Source: Rhyacophila brunnea (Eukaryota; Arthropoda; Insecta; Trichoptera; Rhyacophilidae). Taken from it: a stretch of DNA of 64,000 nt. Made by a program: the position numbers and the translations under genes. Within the stretch, counting starts at the first letter, position 1. Every line of letters begins with the position of its first letter. The stretch lies in contig JAGYXB010000018.1 of assembly GCA_022495005.1 (NCBI GenBank), positions 1,364,001-1,428,000 of the forward strand. The letters run 5' to 3'. Below are positions 11,221 to 23,765 of this stretch, in pieces. The notes beneath the pieces were generated by a model. It did not search any database, was not told the origin of the DNA, and worked only from the letters and a program-made list of their open reading frames with translations.

Positions 11221-13724
11221 TATTGTTTTACTTTAATTGATTACAAAGCCGATAGCTTTTGGATTGGCGTAATTTGAAGAACCTTAAATAAATATACACA
11301 AATTAATAGGATTAAAGAATAGAGCAGTCACCTAGAAAGAAATAGATGTGAGTATGTATTCTGTATATAAAACTGCGTAGTCACCCATCCATCCAGATTA
11401 TGACTGTATTCTGTAGGTCTATCCAACACACCATAACGTATATGGTATTTACCAACCGTGCATGATGGGGTAATTCATAACAATCTGATTATTAATAAAT
11501 TTATGTCGGCTCGAGATTTTCTTGTTCATAAACTTTTCACGAATGTCGATCACAACCTTTCTGGAATACTGCGCGGCTTGGAAAAGCAGCAGTTGTTCCC
11601 TTTTTGTTTAACGTCAAGGTTAGAAAAAATATATATTATTAATAAATATTTATTTATTAAGAGTTTCAGTAATTTCATTTATCCGCTTATATTCATATAA
11701 TATTCTTATTGGATTATGTGCAACAGTTTTATTATCAAATCTAGCATAATTAACTAAATATTTCCTTATTTTCAACAAAATTAATCAGTTGGTTTCTTTT
11801 TATCTTTATTATATACACTAACTACGTGTTTTTCTTTTTGCTCCTTCACCTATGGAAAATTAGTAACATCACGCAGTCCTTCCAAGTGATCGTTTGTAAT
11901 CCGAAATAGTACATTATTAAAGGCTCAGGTGCTATATGAATAATATATAAAAAAAATGGGTATTTTTTAAATTTAGCCTAGATAATCTGTATTTTTTATA
12001 AGAATGACGTATATGTCATTATGATACATTGTCTTTTCTTATTTTAGAAATTAAACATTTAATGACTACTTAAAAAGTTAATATACTATATAGCTATACT
12101 ATTGCGCATGATGGTAAAATAACATTTTTTTAAGTGCTATAACCACGGACATCTGATATAGAAAATTATTGCTTTAATAATAATTTAAACATAATGATAT
12201 TCGTAATATTAGGAAAATGTAAAATCGGTGTTTACCGTTAACAGATGACAAAGGTCTTGGTTATTTATTCAACTAGACATTGACGAGAATTTTGTTTAAG
12301 TGCTCATGATCTGAATTAAAATAAAAAAATGATAACGTTCTATATAAGTATTTTGTTTTTTATAACTTTAGATTTTTTAAAAGATGACATCTGGAATACA
12401 AACAAACAATTTCCCAAATCATATGAGTAGGTTGTAGGATAAAATGTCATATTATTCTTATTGATATTACATTTAAGTCCAGCTCTGTTTGTACACGTAA
12501 CATAGTTATTTCATAAGGTACAAACCTCTCCTGAGTTTTTCCTCAGTTTTCGAATGGAGTCATTCAGTACGAGAAATAGTAAAAACAAAGATCCCTTGAT
12601 GAGAGTAAACATGAAAAGAAGACGTATGTATGTAGGTAGGTACTAAGAGAAAAGGTTTTATAGTGATACGAAATTGAGGTGTGTTTTCTTAATGTTTATG
12701 CCTTGTTTTGAATGTAAAGAAAGAGGCTGTAAATCAAAAGCGGGTACAGGATGCTATAAGCATAAAAAAGCACACCGGAAACGGTAAAACACATGGCCGG
12801 AAGTGAATGGTCTATTGAGATGATTATTTTACTCTTACTACTAAAAAAATATATTTTAACCATCTTTAATTGCTACTTGTTACTTTTCACTAATATATGG
12901 AGCATAATAATATGTATTTCTATTAATTGGAGGTAATATTAACAATACATTATTATGAATAAAGGTTATCAGCTATATTGTACTTAATTATAAATTAAAC
13001 ATAATATATTGAATATAATTATAATAATGTTTACCAGACGCAAGATTTGAGTCAACAGCCATGGCTTCTGAGATAGTTTTTGTAATGTTGCTATAAAAAA
13101 GATAACAGCATTTTATAAACAAGACTGATGAAATCGACTAGTGAAAGCAATTAAAATTCTACCCGTTATAATCGTGTAACCGAATATTGATGAATGTGTC
13201 TAAAATTTGTATTTTTATATAATATTTAAATAAGCTGTAAAAATAACAACAGATACTCACTTAACTACATTTTCAATCAATTCATCGGAGTTTTAGATGA
13301 AACCTTAAATAAACAAGCCCAAAAAATAGATTAAAGCTTACATTTACCTCTCTGTTTGGTTTATTTATGTCAAACATTCGAGACCTTTGAAAGCTCGTTC
13401 AAAAAAACTCTTATGAGTATTTATTTACATCCTGGCTGGGTATTAGATTGAAGATAAAATTAGCTTTTGTGGGATTTTTTTTGAAGGAAATTTTACTTGG
13501 TAAAAGAAAGTAATAAACCTTCTTTTAGATTTTGAAAATATTAAATAAGTTAAATTAAATATTTTAATTTTTGGAGATCGATACAGGAAATATTATCAAA
13601 TACTTATATAGATTTTTGGTATTTTTATGATTTAATTTAAATATGTGATAGAGGATTGGCAATTATTTTTTTAACAATGAATAACATTAATAAAATTTTA
13701 TTGATCATTGTCATTTAATATAAT
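11221..13724. other. AT-rich spacer without a supported gene
   Basis: Only short reading frames occur. The one with unusual composition is the small cysteine/lysine-rich frame at 12692-12787, listed separately. No repeat family from elsewhere in the window was recognised. Confidence 0.5.
12692..12787 (+). CDS. 31-residue Cys/Lys-rich micro-ORF, doubtful
   Basis: An ATG-started frame of 31 codons ends in TAA. It encodes four cysteines spaced C-x2-C-x4-C-x7-C, followed by a basic tail rich in Lys, His and Arg. The frame stays open upstream of the ATG, so it could be the end of a longer exon. Local G+C is above the surroundings. A zinc-binding fold is conceivable from the spacing, but nothing else supports it. 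Confidence 0.15.
   Translation: MFMPCFECKERGCKSKAGTGCYKHKKAHRKR

Positions 13725-13820
<96 letters not shown>
13725..13820. repeat. (ATC)n microsatellite, LINE tail
   Basis: Nearly uninterrupted ATC triplets for about 95 bp. It directly abuts the 3' end of the minus-strand LINE at 13821-14165, and LINEs of this kind end in (GAT)n, so the array most likely grew from the retrotransposon tail. Confidence 0.92.
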
Positions 13821-14165
13821 GCCACTACAACCCAATGTGGGTCTTGGCCGCCTCTAGGAAACGTCTCCACTCCCCTCTGTTTGCCGCAAGCTCTCTCCAC
13901 CGCATCAGTCTCAGGGATGCTTTCTCTTTCTATACAGTCCAGCCACCGCAGTCTAGGTCGCTCGACCCTCCTTTTCTCTTCTGGTCTGTTGAAGAGAAGC
14001 CTTTTTGGTGGTTGGGTGTCTTCCATCTTTGAGACATGGCCTGCCCAATGAAGTCGCCCTACTTTCACGTGTGACCTGTATCTAACCACTGCTGGATAAA
14101 TCCTCACCAAGCTGATTCTACTTCTCTCGGTTCTGTATGTTGCGTTGGCACGTACTTCCGCAGAA
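13821..14165 (-). mobile_element. non-LTR retrotransposon, C-terminal coding end
   Basis: The minus-strand frame ending in the microsatellite encodes a typical insect LINE C-terminus: a block with GRLHWAGHVSKMED, then PKRLLFNRPEEKRRVERP, then LRWLDCIE, and a last segment containing PHWVVVA before the repeat-encoded methionines. The frame is open for about 130 codons, so this copy is less decayed than most here. The 5' parts (endonuclease, reverse transcriptase) are missing. The family differs from the RTE-like copies by the wording of these blocks. Confidence 0.8.
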
Positions 14166-14194
14166 CCTTATCATTTCATAATATAATCAGTCAT

Positions 14195-14300
14195 AATCAT
14201 TCCGATAATCAATCAGCCGGAGTAGATCTACTGCTGCATGAATGCCTCCCTGATCTCCTTCCACTCCTATCGGTCCCAAGTTCTTTGGTGCCGCAGCAAT
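14195..14300 (-). mobile_element. RTE-type LINE 3' tail fragment
   Basis: Read on the minus strand it matches the last 100 bp of the element at 20940-22010 (the segment before the TGATGATG end). It lies just upstream of the previous LINE end, in the same orientation. Confidence 0.6.
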
Positions 14301-15176
14301 ATGCAACTTTAGTCTGTGTCAGCTATATATTCCCCATAGGTGAATGGGCACGATTCTTAAAGATACGGAAAGAAAAAACTGGAGACGCTAACAACGATTT
14401 AACTAGAGTAAGTAGTACAACAATTGAATCAAATAGAATAATAATTCATTTTTTGTCAAGTACTCTCAGTCGAGTAATTAATATTATCACATTTTATGAA
14501 TCAGGCTTTAAAATTATGTACTTCAAAACATTTAGTTCTTATAAAATCGATGATCCAAAGCGGCCAAATCTGCTAATGTTATCTGTGAGTGTATTATATT
14601 TTTAACAATTTATAATATAATATATGTATATTTCTGGAATTAAAAAAATTTATAAACTGGATTTTATTAGTTTCATTAACAGAAAATACAATAGTTGATA
14701 TTGAAACTAAGGAATAACATTATAATATTTCCTAAAAAAATTAATGGTGAATCAAATTATAAAATTTTCAAATATTTTGTCAGCTTTTTGTTTGATGTTT
14801 GGGCGCTTTGCTTGAGCGAAAAGTTCAACAGAGAAAGACGTTTTCCTTGTTATTACTTTGTTATTCGATTATTTGTGATAACTATTGTTTTTTCAGTCCA
14901 ACTTACTAACATCTATTTAGATATTATACAATTGTATACTGGAAGTACTATGCCGTGAACTATGATTGTTCAAAAAGATGGGTTTGGGCCAAAGTCCCAA
15001 AAGCCGAAAGCTGGAATTCGAATAATATAATAAATAATCTCCAATCCATTAGAAACAAAGTAAACAATATTTTAATGAGTTTTATCGATGATTATTTTTT
15101 TAAAGCATGCACCTGCACATATTTTTTTAATAATATTTTGTTTGTGAATAAATATTTAAAAAAATATTATCAATAG
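14285..15176 (+). other. three consecutive open frames, unidentified
   Basis: Frames of 106, 87 and 73 codons follow each other on the plus strand (14285-14605, 14695-14958, 14955-15176). The middle one is hydrophobic, with a likely membrane segment around its residues 55-75. GTAAGT at about 14409 could be a donor. None resembles a family I know. In DNA this AT-rich they may be chance, but the clustering on one strand is mildly suggestive. The first overlaps the end of the RTE tail. Confidence 0.17.
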
Positions 15177-15237
15177 TACCTACCTATTACAAAGTTTTCC
15201 ATCTGATTTTATATTGTAACTAAAACCATAACACTAC

Positions 15238-15631
15238 CAGTGCTCGAAATGGACCGCAGCGCACAAGAGCGCAACTCCTGTTCGTGAAATTCGCGTCATA
15301 ATCTTTCCGTCTCATGAAAAAATAAAATATTGCATTCGAGTTTGTGAAGTATTAAAAAGTAATAAAATAAATTTACTTCAAATATATTTTTTAACAAAAT
15401 CTGTCGGAATCATAGTAAAAAAATATATATTTATGCCGTGCGGCACCAATAACATTATACCCTAAGCCTGCATTCCGCAAGTTTAAAGGCAGTTACTCCA
15501 TTTCACAATCTGAGCTTGGCAATTCCATATAATACATACAACTATTACACAAATAATATGTAAATATATTCGAGCATTTAAAAAAAAATATTGAACGTTC
15601 CGGTTCGTAAAATCTTCTATTTCTAGCGCTG
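15238..15631. mobile_element. hAT-like MITE, family A
   Basis: It begins CAGTGCTCGAAATGGACC and ends with CTAGCGCTG, with the sub-terminal GTTCCGGTTCGTAAAATC inverted relative to CTCCTGTTCGTGAAATTCG at the left. The interior is non-coding and AT-rich. The 8-bp flanks match only partly (AACACTAC and AATGATTC), so the duplication has decayed. Confidence 0.72.
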
Positions 15632-15639
15632 AATGATTC

Positions 15640-17900
15640 ACAAAGAACATAATATATAATTGCCAGTTGAACAGATTAATACATTTTGAAATTAGTAGAG
15701 TTTTATATTATAAAAATTTTAAATATTAAGTTTTACTCGTATGGTGTGTAGTAATGAGAGAACAATAATAGATGCTCTCAGACTTCAAAACTTGAGTTTT
15801 ACAATAATAAAACTAAAAAAAACGTTGAAATTAATTTTGCCTATGAAAATGTAAAAGAAACTTATTTTGTTGCCAATAAATAGAAAACTGCCGATCCCTG
15901 CTTTAAAACATTGTTGGTATTTTCAAATATAACTTATCTAAATAATTGCTACCGTAACTAAGTTACCTAATGTTTGTTAAATGAGCAAGTACGATCATTC
16001 GTCTTCGAACACCGTGTACAACCAATATTAAGTACTCAGTATATGGCTATATTACACCGACATACACAATTATGTAAGACACGACCTGGTTAACCGAATC
16101 ATCAGTTTAGGTCGTGAAGTGTAATTGTACGACTTTTACGAATACATTAGAAAGATTTAAAGCAACGGAAATTATTCTAAATGAAATGTTTCTTCAATTT
16201 CAATTTTGTCGTAAAATAACACAATCGATATAATGAATCAAAATGAAAAAAATTGAAATAATGTGAAATTTAATGAATACGGTGAACTTATAAACTCATT
16301 TATTTTAATTAGGTAATTAAAACAGTGGTTTCAAAAATTTGTCGCTCTGCATATAAAGATTTTTAAGGACGTCCTAAACCAATCAAAATTCATGGTATAT
16401 GACTAATTTACATTACTTATTTACTAATTACTAATATTTTTACTAATATTAACTTGTATACTATTTTAAAATTTAGAAATTATTACACGGTAACATTCAA
16501 TTTATTGTTTGACTTGGAGATTTGAGGAAGATTTAGTTTTCATTATAAGTAACGCAGGTATAGGTAATATGTAAGTTTTTCAAAGATATGTTGTCAGGTG
16601 TGAAACCAAAGTATACTAACATTTGACACGTCTTAATATACCTGAAATAATAAATGCCAAATTGCATTTTTAAATTAATTTTTGCAAGATAACTTCGTTT
16701 TAATTCAGAGTTTGATACAGTTTAAAAGCTGAAGTAGTTGTCGATCAATGTGAACTTCTCCATGCAGGCTGGAGCAATAAAGTGAGAATTCTGATGGTTG
16801 TGCTAGCTATTGCTTAATTTCCAATGCAAAGTGATATCCTGTAATATTTCATTCACATTGATTACCATTTTACCATTTTTTTCAATAAGAAATAATCATC
16901 ATTTTCTACAAATAGTTATAGTATTGCATACGAAATATAACCAATAACTCTAGCACTACAATAAAAATTTGCAATTTCATGCCATGATCCTAACTATAGA
17001 GAGCCATGTTCTGCATATTTTATTTTTCAAAGTAATTTAAAAACTACCCAGTTGATAAATTAAAAAAAAAAACAATTTGTGTTCAAAGCATCCAAATTCA
17101 ATGGTGTGATCGTGCATTAACGATTTTAATTAAGAATGCGTCGAACTTTTTTCTCTAAATATATCTAGAAAATTCCAGATACCAAGGCCCATACGAGGAA
17201 TAGTAGGAATAACTCCAGATTAATATTATGGTTTACTATGAAATATCAAATTTATACACATAAAACGATCAAGGATGGTTATATTAAATTAATAATTTTA
17301 TTAATTGAATTTATATGGTAGAATTCCATTTAACAAAATGATAATTTAAATATTATAAATTTTAATATATTCGAAATGTTTTTTTTATAAGTCTATAGAT
17401 ATTTTGGTTATGACAACATGAACAATAATAAAAAATAGCATTATTAAATATGATGGGATCATCTCTTTCCATAACCTCGGGACTATTATTCTGTTAGTCT
17501 TGATATTGGTATTATAACCAAAATAGTTATCGACTAATAAAATTTTAATTTAGCTTAATAATTATCTTATTGGGGATCCGGAAATGCGAATACTAACATA
17601 ATAATGCATTATCTTTTTTGCAACTAGCGTTCTTGACAAGCTGGACATCACGTGTCATTGTTTTTAGTAGGGGAGAGTCTCGTTTTAATTTGATCAATCC
17701 ATCTTGCAAGAAGCTCTTTGATTTATCTCTAATCTTTGAATTTATCTGAATTGATGAGGTATACTGTCAAGATATACTATTTGTTTTGTGAGATAAAATT
17801 TATCAAGAAATATTAAAAAGTATCAGGAAATTATAATATGAAAGAAAGTTACAATTTTTTATTAGTTTTAGCTGGAAGATTTACCAGAAAAAATGACCTG
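15640..17900. other. AT-rich spacer, no gene seen
   Basis: No reading frame of note, no RNA gene and no recognised transposon. Slightly less AT-rich patches near 16700-16830 and 17640-17710 could not be assigned. Confidence 0.5.
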
Positions 17901-17916
17901 AATAAGCGAAATTGAA

Positions 17917-18057
17917 ATGGCAGAACTACACCATAAAATATTTAATAATGCTCGAACAAAGCAAATTGAAAGCGTTGGTGTTGAATTGTTCAGGATGGAG
18001 AGAGTTTTTAGTAGACGCCAAGATTCCCCATGGATTGTATCAAAAAAGTTTCTTTAA
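17917..18057 (+). CDS. 46-residue open frame, possible coding relic
   Basis: ATG at 17917 and TAA at 18055-18057. The frame encodes a soluble-looking, charged peptide (KIFNNARTKQIESVG and FRMERVFSRRQDS are visible), and the local composition is more balanced than the neighbours. It ends about 35 bp before the TIR element at 18090. It may be the end of an exon or an old transposase piece; I do not recognise it. Confidence 0.2.
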   Translation: MAELHHKIFNNARTKQIESVGVELFRMERVFSRRQDSPWIVSKKFL

Positions 18058-18089
18058 TTTATGAAATTCCAAAATTTTCTCATTTTCAC

Positions 18090-18975
18090 AAGGGGTGACA
18101 TGCTCAGCGTACGTCAAAATGGAGCTTTTATGCTATTTTTAAAGCATGATCCTGGACATTCTTCAAACGTTATAGATAATCAATTTACATAATTTTGAAG
18201 CCTTATTATCCTATATATTTATTTTAAACATTTGATGACTGCATAAATTATTTTTATTACATAAAATAGTTTTCTTTTAAACCTCTCGCTCTAATGTTTT
18301 AGAATATAGTCATATTTCAGTACGTCCATGTGAAGTGGTGTTAAGATTTTTTATATTTATTAATTTTTAAAAGCATTTATAAAACCATGAGTAAAATTTA
18401 TGTTGACATTATTATAGTGTCAGTAGTGTGTTTACAATATAAAATTATATTGATAATCTCTGTGATCCCAAATTTGCCAAAAATTAGGCATTATATTTTT
18501 CAAAAATGGGCAAGATTTACACATTTAAAGATACTTTTAAAGATACTGATTATAAGCTATGTTTTAGACCATTCAAGTGTGATAAACATCCTACGAATAA
18601 TGTTTGCTTTTTAATAATTATTGACGTACGAATATGGTAGTATTTTTTTTTTTTTGAAATACACCATTTCTATTGGCATTTCCCAGTGGCTAAGCTACAA
18701 CATACGGCCGTAGCCATAAATTGACAAACGATAAATGAAATAGGGAGTAAGATCATGGTAACGCACGTGCTACATGTAAATGCTACATGTTAAAAAAAAT
18801 CGGTTAGGTCATCGTCATAGTCATAAAATGTTTAAAATAAATATAAAGGATAATAAGGCTTCAAAATTATGTAAATAGATTATCTATAACATTTAAGGAA
18901 TATCCAGGATCATGTTTTGAAAATAGCATAAAAGCTCCATTTTGACGTACGCTAAGCATGTGGGCCATTAAGTTT
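18090..18975. mobile_element. TIR element E with ~145-bp inverted ends, copy 1
   Basis: The left end (about 18090-18240, with GCGTACGTCAAAATGGAGC) is repeated in inverted form at about 18828-18975 (GCTCCATTTTGACGTACGC). The match extends through the block GAAGCCTTATTATCCTATA. The interior, about 590 bp, has no transposase. A second, opposite-orientation copy at 39570-40290 shares the interior. Long inverted ends of this kind occur in several DNA transposon groups and in foldback elements; the superfamily is not settled. Confidence 0.75.
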
Positions 18976-19129
18976 TTCTTATACCGTGTACTAACAGAAG
19001 TCACATAATATCTTCACATACTCGGTACCTCGGGAATGGTGATTTTTAAGAAATTTAAAATCAAAGAATTAATCGGGTTTTGACGTGTAATATAATATAC
19101 TCAATACACAATTCATTTGTCAATCCCAG

Positions 19130-19380
19130 AGCAGTACTAGGAATTAGTCATTCCCGATGTGGCCCTGTCGTGTTTGTACAAACCAAATGGGGGTCGGGGC
19201 AATAACCCCCCTATCAATGTTGTCCACTGGTCAGATCTGCTTAGTTCCGCTTGTGGCTAGAACCGCCCTACGTACCTTGTGGTCGCTTTACCCTTTCCAT
19301 ACACGTTTAAGTGGATGTTGTGTCCGGAATGGATTTACCTTTATATATAAGGGTGGTGAAAATACGTCGTCAAAATGAAT
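19130..19380. other. GC-richer patch, unidentified
   Basis: About 250 bp much richer in G+C than the surroundings. The plus-strand frame is open for 73 codons, but the peptide shows no family I know. It may be a transposon fragment (for example a LINE 5' region) that I cannot place. Confidence 0.3.
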
Positions 19381-20935
19381 GTCTGGTTTTATTATTTAGT
19401 TTTCGATAATTATTACAATCGAGTAGTACAATTCCGCTGGACGTAAGATTTCAAAGGTCATTCGTGATTATACGTAAAGTCCCGTAACCCATGATACCTA
19501 CATAACTATTCCATTCATAATATTGGCAGTAATTAATTTACTTACGTGAATTTTAAATAAAACAAAATCCATTAATGAATCATAACAACTCTAACGTAAA
19601 GTTTGATTTTTTCAGAATAAAAAGATGCTAACCGATTAAGATCAGATCAAAATTAGGATCAGATTTTTCAAGCTGAAAATTATACGATTTTTTCAAACAT
19701 ATGCCATTGTCTCTATTAAAAATATATTGGTAGGTATAGTTTATTTGGTTTTGCCATCAATTTAACCATTGACGTGGAAGAATTTTAGTAGATCTTCAGC
19801 ATTTCTTATTACATCTAACAGTAAATGTTTACTTAGTTATTTTTTAAAAATGACATCGCCAATGAGCCTGAATAGATGAAGAAAGAAAGAAGGACATTCA
19901 TAATCACACTCCAAATAGCAAAAAAACAAAAAAAAAATGGAAAAGTTTCAAGTATTGTAATAAGTGGTCGTTTGAGCCAATAATTGTGTCTAAACAACCA
20001 ACTAATAATCACAAACTATGCCCATCTATATTTATAAATGAATGCAAATATGGTAGCAAAACCAACCGCAAAAAGCAATTAAGCCAATCAACACATTTCG
20101 ACAGGTTGACCGCGTGCCTGTACAGACCGTGCGCTCCAAAGCCATGAAAGTGAAATTTTGACACTTTTGTGACAGTGTGTGCATGCCTTATACAGAAGCC
20201 AAGAGTGTGATTCTTTTTGCTCATCATAAAGTAAAGGTTAGTGCCCGGAGTTTCTCAGTTTACTTTATCCACCAGAACCACAAAATTACATTCTATAAAA
20301 ATATTTTCAATGGTGTATTGGAAAAAAATCTTCAAAAAAGGCTTCACAACATAATATATTATACAGTCACAAGGTAAAATTTGTATATTATGTATCATGA
20401 AATATTATATTGTAATTCATACAATGAAATTATGATTTCAGTTGAAACGTAATAATATTTTAATTAACCATTAACACAAGCCCGTCGAAATAATCCCATT
20501 CCTCCTAATATCTTACTATGAGAGGTATGCTAATTTGGCCTGTGAGGATTTGGCTTAGACTACAAGATTAAGCCACCAGAGATGCATCTAGAGATGAATT
20601 TATGGTAGCACAAGGTAAACGTATATTACGTGTAACATTTATGTATACCTACCTAAAGTATACGTACGCTTAGTGCCTGAGTGCGGCGCTGGTCGATTTA
20701 TTTCCCCGGATTAGTGCAGACGCTTTGCATGAAATTAAAATATTGTTTACGTTAAGGGGATTGGTGATAAAAACAAATTTATAAAAATAACAAACATACA
20801 TTATTAAGGAGGGATGAAATAAAATAATCAGATATTTCTACACAAGAGAAATCATTTCTTATTGCATCTATGAGTATGACTATACATTTATTTTATAAAG
20901 CCTATATAGGTACATTTAGCCTAAATAGCCTATAT
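19381..20935. other. spacer, no supported gene
   Basis: Short frames on both strands around 20000-20380 have moderate G+C but no recognisable product. No known repeat was seen before the RTE copy. Confidence 0.45.
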
Positions 20936-20939
20936 AGGT

Positions 20940-22010
20940 ACATATGATTATGAAAAGGCATTTGATTCAATAAAAAAAATCTTTAATTATTGACGCCCTT
21001 AGCAACCAAGGAATTTCCAGACGCTACATAAACATATTGAAAAGTATATACAGTGATACCACAGCATGCGTGAAACTCCATAGATGGTCGTGTAAATTAT
21101 CCATTAAAAAGGTGTCCGGCAAGGTGATACCATTTCACCTAAACTATTCACCGCTACTCTTGAGGACTTATTTAGGAAACTTGATTAGGAGGAAAAGGGT
21201 GTTCCAATTAATGGGGTGCACCTCAGTCACCTGTGCTTTGCAGGTGATATTGTTATACTTTCACAAGACCCGAAAGACCTCCAAGATAGAATGCAAGAAC
21301 TCGCGGATGTCAGTCAAACGATCGGCCTAAAGATAAACGTCTCAAAGACAAAATTGATGAGGAACTGTTTTTCGGACCCTGCGATTATCTGTATTAGTGG
21401 CACCCAACTCCAGCAAGTCAGCAGCTACGTCTATCTCGAACAACAGGTGTCCATAGACAGAAGCATGCACGATGAAATTGCTCGAAGAACAAAGCTGGGA
21501 TGGAGTGCTTTCGGACGTCTGAATAGAATCTCAAGAGTGACTTACCATTATGTCTTAAGCGTAGGGTGTTCGACCAATGTATGCTACCCGTGCTCACGTA
21601 TGGCTGCGAGACGTGAACCCGCAACACGAGAGATGTTCAAAGGCTAAGAGTCGCACAGAAAGGCATGGGGACGTGTATGTTGGGCATCGCGGGAAAGGAC
21701 CGTAAGAGAAACGAATGGGTTAGGAAGCAGACAGGAGTACGCGATGTAATAGACTTTGCCAAACAGCTGAAACGAAGATGGGCGGGGCACATTGCTCGCC
21801 GAAATGACGGCCGCTGGGCAAATGCCGTTATCCAGTGGTACCCAAGGGGCACGAAAAGGCCACAGGGTCGCCCTAAAAGCCGCTGGATTGACGAACTGGT
21901 ACAGTTCGGCGGAAATACGTGGCCGCGAATGACACAGGACCGATAGAGTTGGAAGAAGCTTGAGGAGGCCTTCATCCAGCAGTGGATTTACCCCAGCTGA
22001 TGATGATGAT
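20940..22010 (+). pseudogene. RTE-clade LINE, reverse transcriptase and C-terminus, decayed
   Basis: Reverse transcriptase motif A is visible as DYEKAFDSI near 20945. It is followed by GVRQGDTISPKLF (about 21111-21150) and the catalytic box at 21237-21248, which reads FAGD instead of the usual FADD, so one metal-binding aspartate is lost. An in-frame TAG lies at 21186-21188, and the frame shifts near 21555 before LPVLTYGCET. The C-terminal block KRRWAGHIARRNDGRW and the RGRPKSRW-like segment (21775-21900) follow. The element ends with CAGCTGATGATGATGAT at about 22010. It is 5' truncated: the endonuclease is absent. RTE assignment rests on these C-terminal blocks and the short microsatellite-like 3' end. 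Confidence 0.88.
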
Positions 22011-22605
22011 ATAGGTACATTTAAAAAAATAGTTATATATTGTCATTGAAAGAATCTCAAAAACTTTGTTTTTCGTACACTTTTAAAATTTTAATGAGTT
22101 TTCGGTAAGTATCTTAAAACAGGATTTCCGCTAATTTTATCTGAATGGTAACCATATCTTGTCATATTACTTTGCTTAATTACTGAGGACAACCACTAAA
22201 ATTACAGACGTCTTTTATCAGAAATATTAATAATATGGTTATTCTTTAAACAGTATATTCTTTGACGATGTAGCTCCACCTGGAAGTCGTACGTAACCTA
22301 TTTATTTCATTGATAACAACAATAATCCTTCTATCCTAGTTATAATTCGGATCTGTTCTAAAAATTTCGTTGACGAATTGAAGAATGCGTTTGTGACTAA
22401 GTTGCAGAGCTGTTAGAGAGTTTTCGATCTATTATCGATCCCGATGAGCAATATATTAGTAGTAGGTAAAACTTGGTACTTGCAATATGTTTTCTTGAAA
22501 TTTTCTTGAAAAAATGCAATTCATAAAACGTAATATTACTTTATTATTATTAAATTGCAGGTGGTGTAAACAACGTCCTTCTTAGTGTAACTACCTAGCT
22601 TAAAG

Positions 22606-23004
22606 ATGCATGCCCTCGGGATCTCTCTCTTTTGTCAGTTTCCACCATTGATAGTTTTCGTCTACAAGCTGCTCAGATTTCTTCTAAAAATTTCTAACAA
22701 AGAATTAAATAAGTTTCAGGTTGACGAAAAACGTTCTTTCGTGTCAATCTCTTCCAATATATGGATATTTGTGATCATGATTCCCCAAAACCATATTCCG
22801 AATATGTCAATGCTCTTCCTAAAGTATAATTACAGTCTTGCCTTCAGGTACCTATGGGCTATTGGCAACTACGATATTATGATTATCAATGTTACATGGC
22901 GTCTATCAAATATGACCGCTTTTTTCACAACTGTATGCATGTGCCACTATACCTTATTGAGTTGTAACATTATTTCATTTCATCGGCTATTGAGACGTGA
23001 ATAA
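22606..23004 (+). CDS. 132-codon open frame, hydrophobic, unidentified
   Basis: This is the longest open frame in the window outside transposon copies. It begins with ATG after AAAG and ends in TAA. The peptide is rich in Leu, Ile and Phe, with probable membrane segments near residues 8-28, 50-60 and 105-125, and seven cysteines, five of them in the last 25 residues. TAAATTGCAG at 22550-22559 looks like a splice acceptor upstream. The composition would suit a multi-pass membrane protein such as a chemoreceptor, but I see no diagnostic motif, and hydrophobic residues are also what AT-rich noise encodes. It may be one exon, a relic or chance. Confidence 0.3.
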   Translation: MHALGISLFCQFPPLIVFVYKLLRFLLKISNKELNKFQVDEKRSFVSISSNIWIFVIMIPQNHIPNMSMLFLKYNYSLAFRYLWAIGNYDIMIINVTWRLSNMTAFFTTVCMCHYTLLSCNIISFHRLLRRE

Positions 23005-23765
23005 GAATAACATAGTTACTAAATTATCTTAGTTCTTTCTTTATAACAATGTTTAGGGTATTTATTGCATTGAAACAGGGTAGTGACAAGTATTTATTAT
23101 GCCATAGGTCTCCGGGTGTTATGAAACTTATTTTCAGCGGGACATCTTTTGGATTTTTTTTTATGTAGTATACGACAAGATGCTGCACCATAGGTAAAAA
23201 TCACCAGCAGTCTTCTGTTTACTGTATTACTTTTATTGCTGAATAATTATTATTATTTTTGATAATAAATAAATTACTGTGTTTTCAATACTGAATTTAG
23301 CATACATAATTAATAAGTAGAACCCGCGCACCCAGGGATTTGCGCCCATGTACTGTAATCGTTATGCTATGTATGTCCTAATTAATTGTGACGTAATTAA
23401 CTAGCAGTTGCAACAATTCTCACGGAAGTGCTTTTTAAAGTGCGTTATTGTTTTCAATTTTTTTTGTATTTTTGCTAGTGGTTATATATTTCTCATAACT
23501 GTTTTCAAATTATGTATGTTTAATAAAGAATGTTATATTCTAAAATCTTGTGTTTTCTTTGTTGAATAATTTAATTAGGAAATTTAAAATTCATGTTATT
23601 GAAAATACACAATATTCGCAAGTAGATATAATTATGACGTCTTAAATAAATTCCTGGTACGTCAACTCCTGGTACGAATTTAAATTTTCATTCATCATTT
23701 CATGTCATTTTTGTTACCTGTCAAATATTTTGTATTTTTTGACATTGTTTAACCTAATTATAATA

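Noticed and set aside
13725..13820. CRISPR-like or regulatory repeat array
   Set aside because: A plain trinucleotide microsatellite in a eukaryotic genome with no spacers.
13835..14032. Plus-strand frame over the LINE end
   Set aside because: It is the antisense shadow of the minus-strand LINE coding region, whose wording is recognisable.
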